Source: an uncultured Paracoccaceae bacterium (lineage in GTDB: Bacteria > Pseudomonadota > Alphaproteobacteria > Rhodobacterales > Rhodobacteraceae). Taken from it: a stretch of 8,188 nt of DNA. The notes beneath the pieces were generated by a model. That model was not told the DNA's origin, did no database searches, and saw nothing but the letters and a program-made list of their open reading frames with translations. The position numbers were made by a program, and so were the translations under genes. This document shows, piece after piece, positions 6,221-8,188 of this stretch. The stretch spans positions 1 to 8,188 of the forward strand of contig CALFYQ010000282.1 in the NCBI GenBank assembly GCA_937952085.1, given 5' to 3'. Position 1 is the first letter of the stretch. Every line of letters begins with the position of its first letter.

Positions 6221-7089
6221 GGCGGGCGGCGCTCCTCTTCGCGCTCCTCCTCGCCGCCTGCGCCGGCGGCGAGCCGGCGGGGGAGGCGCCGCCGCCGGCG
6301 GACGAGACGCTGGAGAGCCAACTCTCGCTCGCCCGTTTCGCCTTCCGGGAGGCGCGCTATGACCGCGCCGAGGCGATCTATCTTCGCGCCCTCGGCCGGG
6401 CGCGGGAGCGGGACGACCCGGCGGCCTATGCGCTCGTCTCCTACGAGCTTGCGGCGACCCGGCTCCGGCTCGGCGACGCGGCGGGCGCCACGTGGATCGC
6501 GTCGGATGCGGAGGCGGCGCTCGCCCGCCGCGGCGCGCCGGCGGACCCGCGCCTCGCCCTCGTCGCCGGCGCCGCGGCGCTGGCGCTCGACGAGGCGGCG
6601 CTGGCGCTGGAGCGGGCGGGGGATGCGGAGGCGGCGACGGAGCCCGCCCTCGCCGCCCGCGCCCATTGGCTCGCCGGCCGCGCCGCCGCCGCGCTCGGCG
6701 ACTCGTCGCGCCTTGCGCGCGCGGCGGCGGCGCTCGCGGCGAGCCCGGGCGCGGACCCGGCGGACGAGGCCGATCTCGCCGCCCGCCTCGCCGCCGCGGA
6801 GGGCCGCCATGAAGAGGCCCGCAAAGGTTTCGAGGCCGCGGCCGCGCTCCGCCAGCAGGCGCTCGACTATGGCGCGATGGCCGAGGCGCTGGCGGCGGCG
6901 GCCGGGGCGGCGGCGGCGCGTGGCGATCCCGCGGCGGCGGCCGATCTCTGGCTCCGCGCGGGCCGCTCCGCCGCCGAGCGGAAGGAGGCGCGCGCGGCGC
7001 TCTGGCTCGACGAGGCGGCGCGCGCGGCGGAGGCCGCGGGCCTGCCCGATGTCGCCCGCGCCGCGGCGGCGGCGCGAAAGGGAAGCTGA
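6217..7089 (+). CDS. Helical-repeat (TPR-like) lipoprotein, last gene of the MCE operon
   Basis: A 290-residue protein from GTG 6217 (GTGA overlap, GAGG upstream). The N-terminus is a short type II signal peptide: two arginines, a Leu/Ala core and the lipobox LAAC with Cys15 as the lipidated residue. Residue +2 after Cys is Ala, not Asp, so outer-membrane sorting is the default expectation. After a Pro/Glu-rich linker, residues about 34-105 give two fair TPR-like helical pairs (FREARYDRAEAIYLRALGRA; ELAATRLRLGDAAGA). The rest is an Ala-rich helical array with further weak TPR-like periodicity. In many MCE operons this position holds a lipoprotein of the ABC_trans_aux/PqiC type, a different fold. 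This one probably plays the same outer-membrane partner or docking role for the MCE protein, by inference from position. Its ligand and exact fold are not known. Confidence 0.85.
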   Translation: MRRAALLFALLLAACAGGEPAGEAPPPADETLESQLSLARFAFREARYDRAEAIYLRALGRARERDDPAAYALVSYELAATRLRLGDAAGATWIASDAEAALARRGAPADPRLALVAGAAALALDEAALALERAGDAEAATEPALAARAHWLAGRAAAALGDSSRLARAAAALAASPGADPADEADLAARLAAAEGRHEEARKGFEAAAALRQQALDYGAMAEALAAAAGAAAARGDPAAAADLWLRAGRSAAERKEARAALWLDEAARAAEAAGLPDVARAAAAARKGS

Positions 7090-7097
7090 TCTTCCCT
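7079..7097 (+). terminator. Stem-loop across the stop codon of the lipoprotein gene, possible weak terminator
   Basis: AGGGAAG at 7079-7085 pairs perfectly with CTTCCCT at 7091-7097 around the five-base loop CTGAT, which contains most of the stop codon TGA (7087-7089). It sits exactly at the end of the five-gene unit. The following bases are C-rich with no T run, so a classic intrinsic terminator is not shown. It may attenuate transcription or protect the 3' end of the message. Confidence 0.45.
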
Positions 7098-7132
7098 CCC
7101 GCCCCGCGCCCCGCCATGATGGCGCGACCCAA

Positions 7133-7138
7133 GAGGAG
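7133..7138 (+). promoter_or_regulatory. Shine-Dalgarno GAGGAG for the aminotransferase-like gene
   Basis: GAGGAG ends seven bases before ATG 7146, a strong and well-spaced ribosome site. It rules out the two ATGs at 7115 and 7118, which are in another frame. No clear -35/-10 promoter is visible in the 56 bp between the genes. Confidence 0.75.
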
Positions 7139-7145
7139 ACGACCC

Positions 7146-8188
7146 ATGCTTGACCGTCCCGGCTCCGCCGCCTGGGCCGAACGCGCCGCCGCCGTGCTGC
7201 CGGGCGGCGGCTTCGGCAATTTCGACCCGACGATCTTCATCCGCGAGGGCAGGGGCGCCCGCGTCACCGACGAGGACGGCCGGGAATACGTGGACCTCCT
7301 GATCGGCTCAGGGCCGATGCTGGTCGGCCATTCGCACCCCGAGGTGCTGGAGGCGGTGCAGGAGCAGGTGGCGAAGGGGCTGACCTTCTTCGCCAACAAC
7401 GCCGCGGGCGTGGAACTGGCCGAGGAGATCGTCCGCGCCGTGCCCTGCGCCGAGCAGGTGCGGTTCCTTTCCACCGGCGGCGAGGCGGACATGTACGCCA
7501 TGCGCCTCGCCCGCGCCTTCACCGGGCGCGAGCTGATCCTGAAATTCGAGGGCGGCTATCACGGCATGTCGTCCGAGGCGCAGATGAGCCTCGCGCCGAC
7601 GCGGCTCGTCAACTTCCCCGAGGCGGCGCCGGACAGCGCCGGCATCCCCGAGGGCGTCCGCGCCGCGGTGCTGGCGGCCCCCTTCAACGACCCGGCCTAT
7701 CTCGAAAGCCTGCTCGCCGAGCGGGGCGGTGAGATCGCCGGCATCATCGTCGAGCCCCTGCAGCGGATCATCCCGCCCGCGCCGGGCTTTCTCGAAACGC
7801 TCCGCGCGCTCTGCGACCGCTACGGGATCGTGCTTATCTTCGACGAGGTCGTCACCGGCTTCCGCTTCGCCTATGGCGGCGCGCAGGAGGAGTACGGCGT
7901 GACGCCGGACCTCTGCACCCTCGGCAAGATTGTCGGGGGCGGCTTCCCGCTCTCGGCGGTGGCCGGCAAGCGGGAGATCATGGCCTGTTTCGACAAGGCC
8001 GCGGCCGGGGACCGCTGGCTGATGATGATCGGCACGCTCTCCGGCAACCCGGTCGCCGCCGTGGCGGGGCTGAAGACGATGGAGATCCTCCGCCGCCCGG
8101 GCGCCTATGACGACCTGAAGGCGAAGGGCGCGCGCATCGCCCGGCTCTTCTCCGAGCCGCTGGCGAAGCGGGGGATCGCGCACCGGAT
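7146..8188 (+). CDS. Class III PLP-dependent aminotransferase, glutamate-1-semialdehyde aminomutase-like, 3' end outside window
   Basis: The frame is open from ATG 7146 to the window end, giving 347 complete codons of a protein usually about 425-450 long. Class III (fold type I) motifs appear in order: GARVTDEDGREYVDLL near the N-terminus; GPMLVGHSHPEV; STGGEADMYAMRLAR, the phosphate-binding region where most relatives have SGTEA; FEGGYHGM, with the aromatic that stacks on PLP; LIFDEVVTGFR with Asp233 for the pyridine nitrogen; LGKIVGGGFPLSAVAGK with Lys261 as the predicted Schiff-base lysine; and GTLSGNPVAAVAGL. The closest pattern is the HemL-like branch. However, alphaproteobacteria generally make 5-aminolevulinate from glycine and succinyl-CoA, so a true heme role is doubtful; an aminotransferase or aminomutase for another substrate is more likely. 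It has its own ribosome site and is not overlapped with the operon upstream. Substrate not determinable here. Confidence 0.9.
   Translation, partial: MLDRPGSAAWAERAAAVLPGGGFGNFDPTIFIREGRGARVTDEDGREYVDLLIGSGPMLVGHSHPEVLEAVQEQVAKGLTFFANNAAGVELAEEIVRAVPCAEQVRFLSTGGEADMYAMRLARAFTGRELILKFEGGYHGMSSEAQMSLAPTRLVNFPEAAPDSAGIPEGVRAAVLAAPFNDPAYLESLLAERGGEIAGIIVEPLQRIIPPAPGFLETLRALCDRYGIVLIFDEVVTGFRFAYGGAQEEYGVTPDLCTLGKIVGGGFPLSAVAGKREIMACFDKAAAGDRWLMMIGTLSGNPVAAVAGLKTMEILRRPGAYDDLKAKGARIARLFSEPLAKRGIAHR

Noticed and set aside
4763..7522. A 919-codon minus-strand open frame, and a second one of 738 codons at 4594-6810, spanning several gene borders
   Set aside because: They cross the boundaries of well-supported + strand genes, have low-complexity products, and the repeats they appear to contain are the antisense image of the MCE repeats.
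7308..8183. A 291-codon minus-strand open frame at the end of the window
   Set aside because: It lies opposite a PLP enzyme with all family motifs in order; its product is a charged, Arg/Glu-rich shadow.

Overview
The window is GC-rich, gene-dense chromosomal DNA with strong G/C bias at third codon positions. All genes are on the + strand. The base composition, the dCache-GAF-cyclase architecture and the gene families suggest an alphaproteobacterium, possibly a Rhodobacterales relative. That is inference from style; there is no rRNA or other marker here to place it.

Layout. (1) Positions 1-316: the C-terminal part of a universal stress protein (UspA family), cut by the window edge. (2) Positions 392-7089: five genes joined by four successive 4-nt start/stop overlaps (one ATGA, three GTGA). 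In order they are a membrane sensor (dCache, GAF, degenerate class III nucleotide cyclase), an MlaE-type permease, a degenerate ABC ATPase-like protein, a long MCE (MlaD-type) protein with eight repeats, and a helical-repeat lipoprotein. (3) A stem-loop spans the stop codon of the last of these. (4) From 7146 to the window end: a class III, glutamate-1-semialdehyde-aminomutase-like PLP enzyme with its own Shine-Dalgarno site, cut at its 3' end.

The five-gene unit looks like an MCE lipid-transport system. The permease would sit in the inner membrane, the MCE protein would reach into the periplasm, and the lipoprotein would sit in the inner leaflet of the outer membrane. Two subunits that should be enzymes appear inactive. 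The ATPase-like subunit has no lysine anywhere, so it has no Walker A lysine, and its Q-loop, signature and H-loop residues are also changed. The cyclase domain of the sensor has lost both metal-binding aspartates and the catalytic Asn/Arg pair. Both reading frames are nevertheless intact and translationally coupled to their neighbours, so they look like maintained pseudoenzymes. This suggests a transporter whose motor has become a regulatory or structural subunit and that is controlled by an extracytoplasmic ligand sensor. That model is inference.

The MCE protein has eight GEGxxGRLLxDD-type motifs, exactly 48 residues apart except for one 34-residue interval, and contains a recognisable 390-nt tandem duplication. 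No RNA genes, insertion sequences or CRISPR arrays were seen. I could not identify a convincing promoter.
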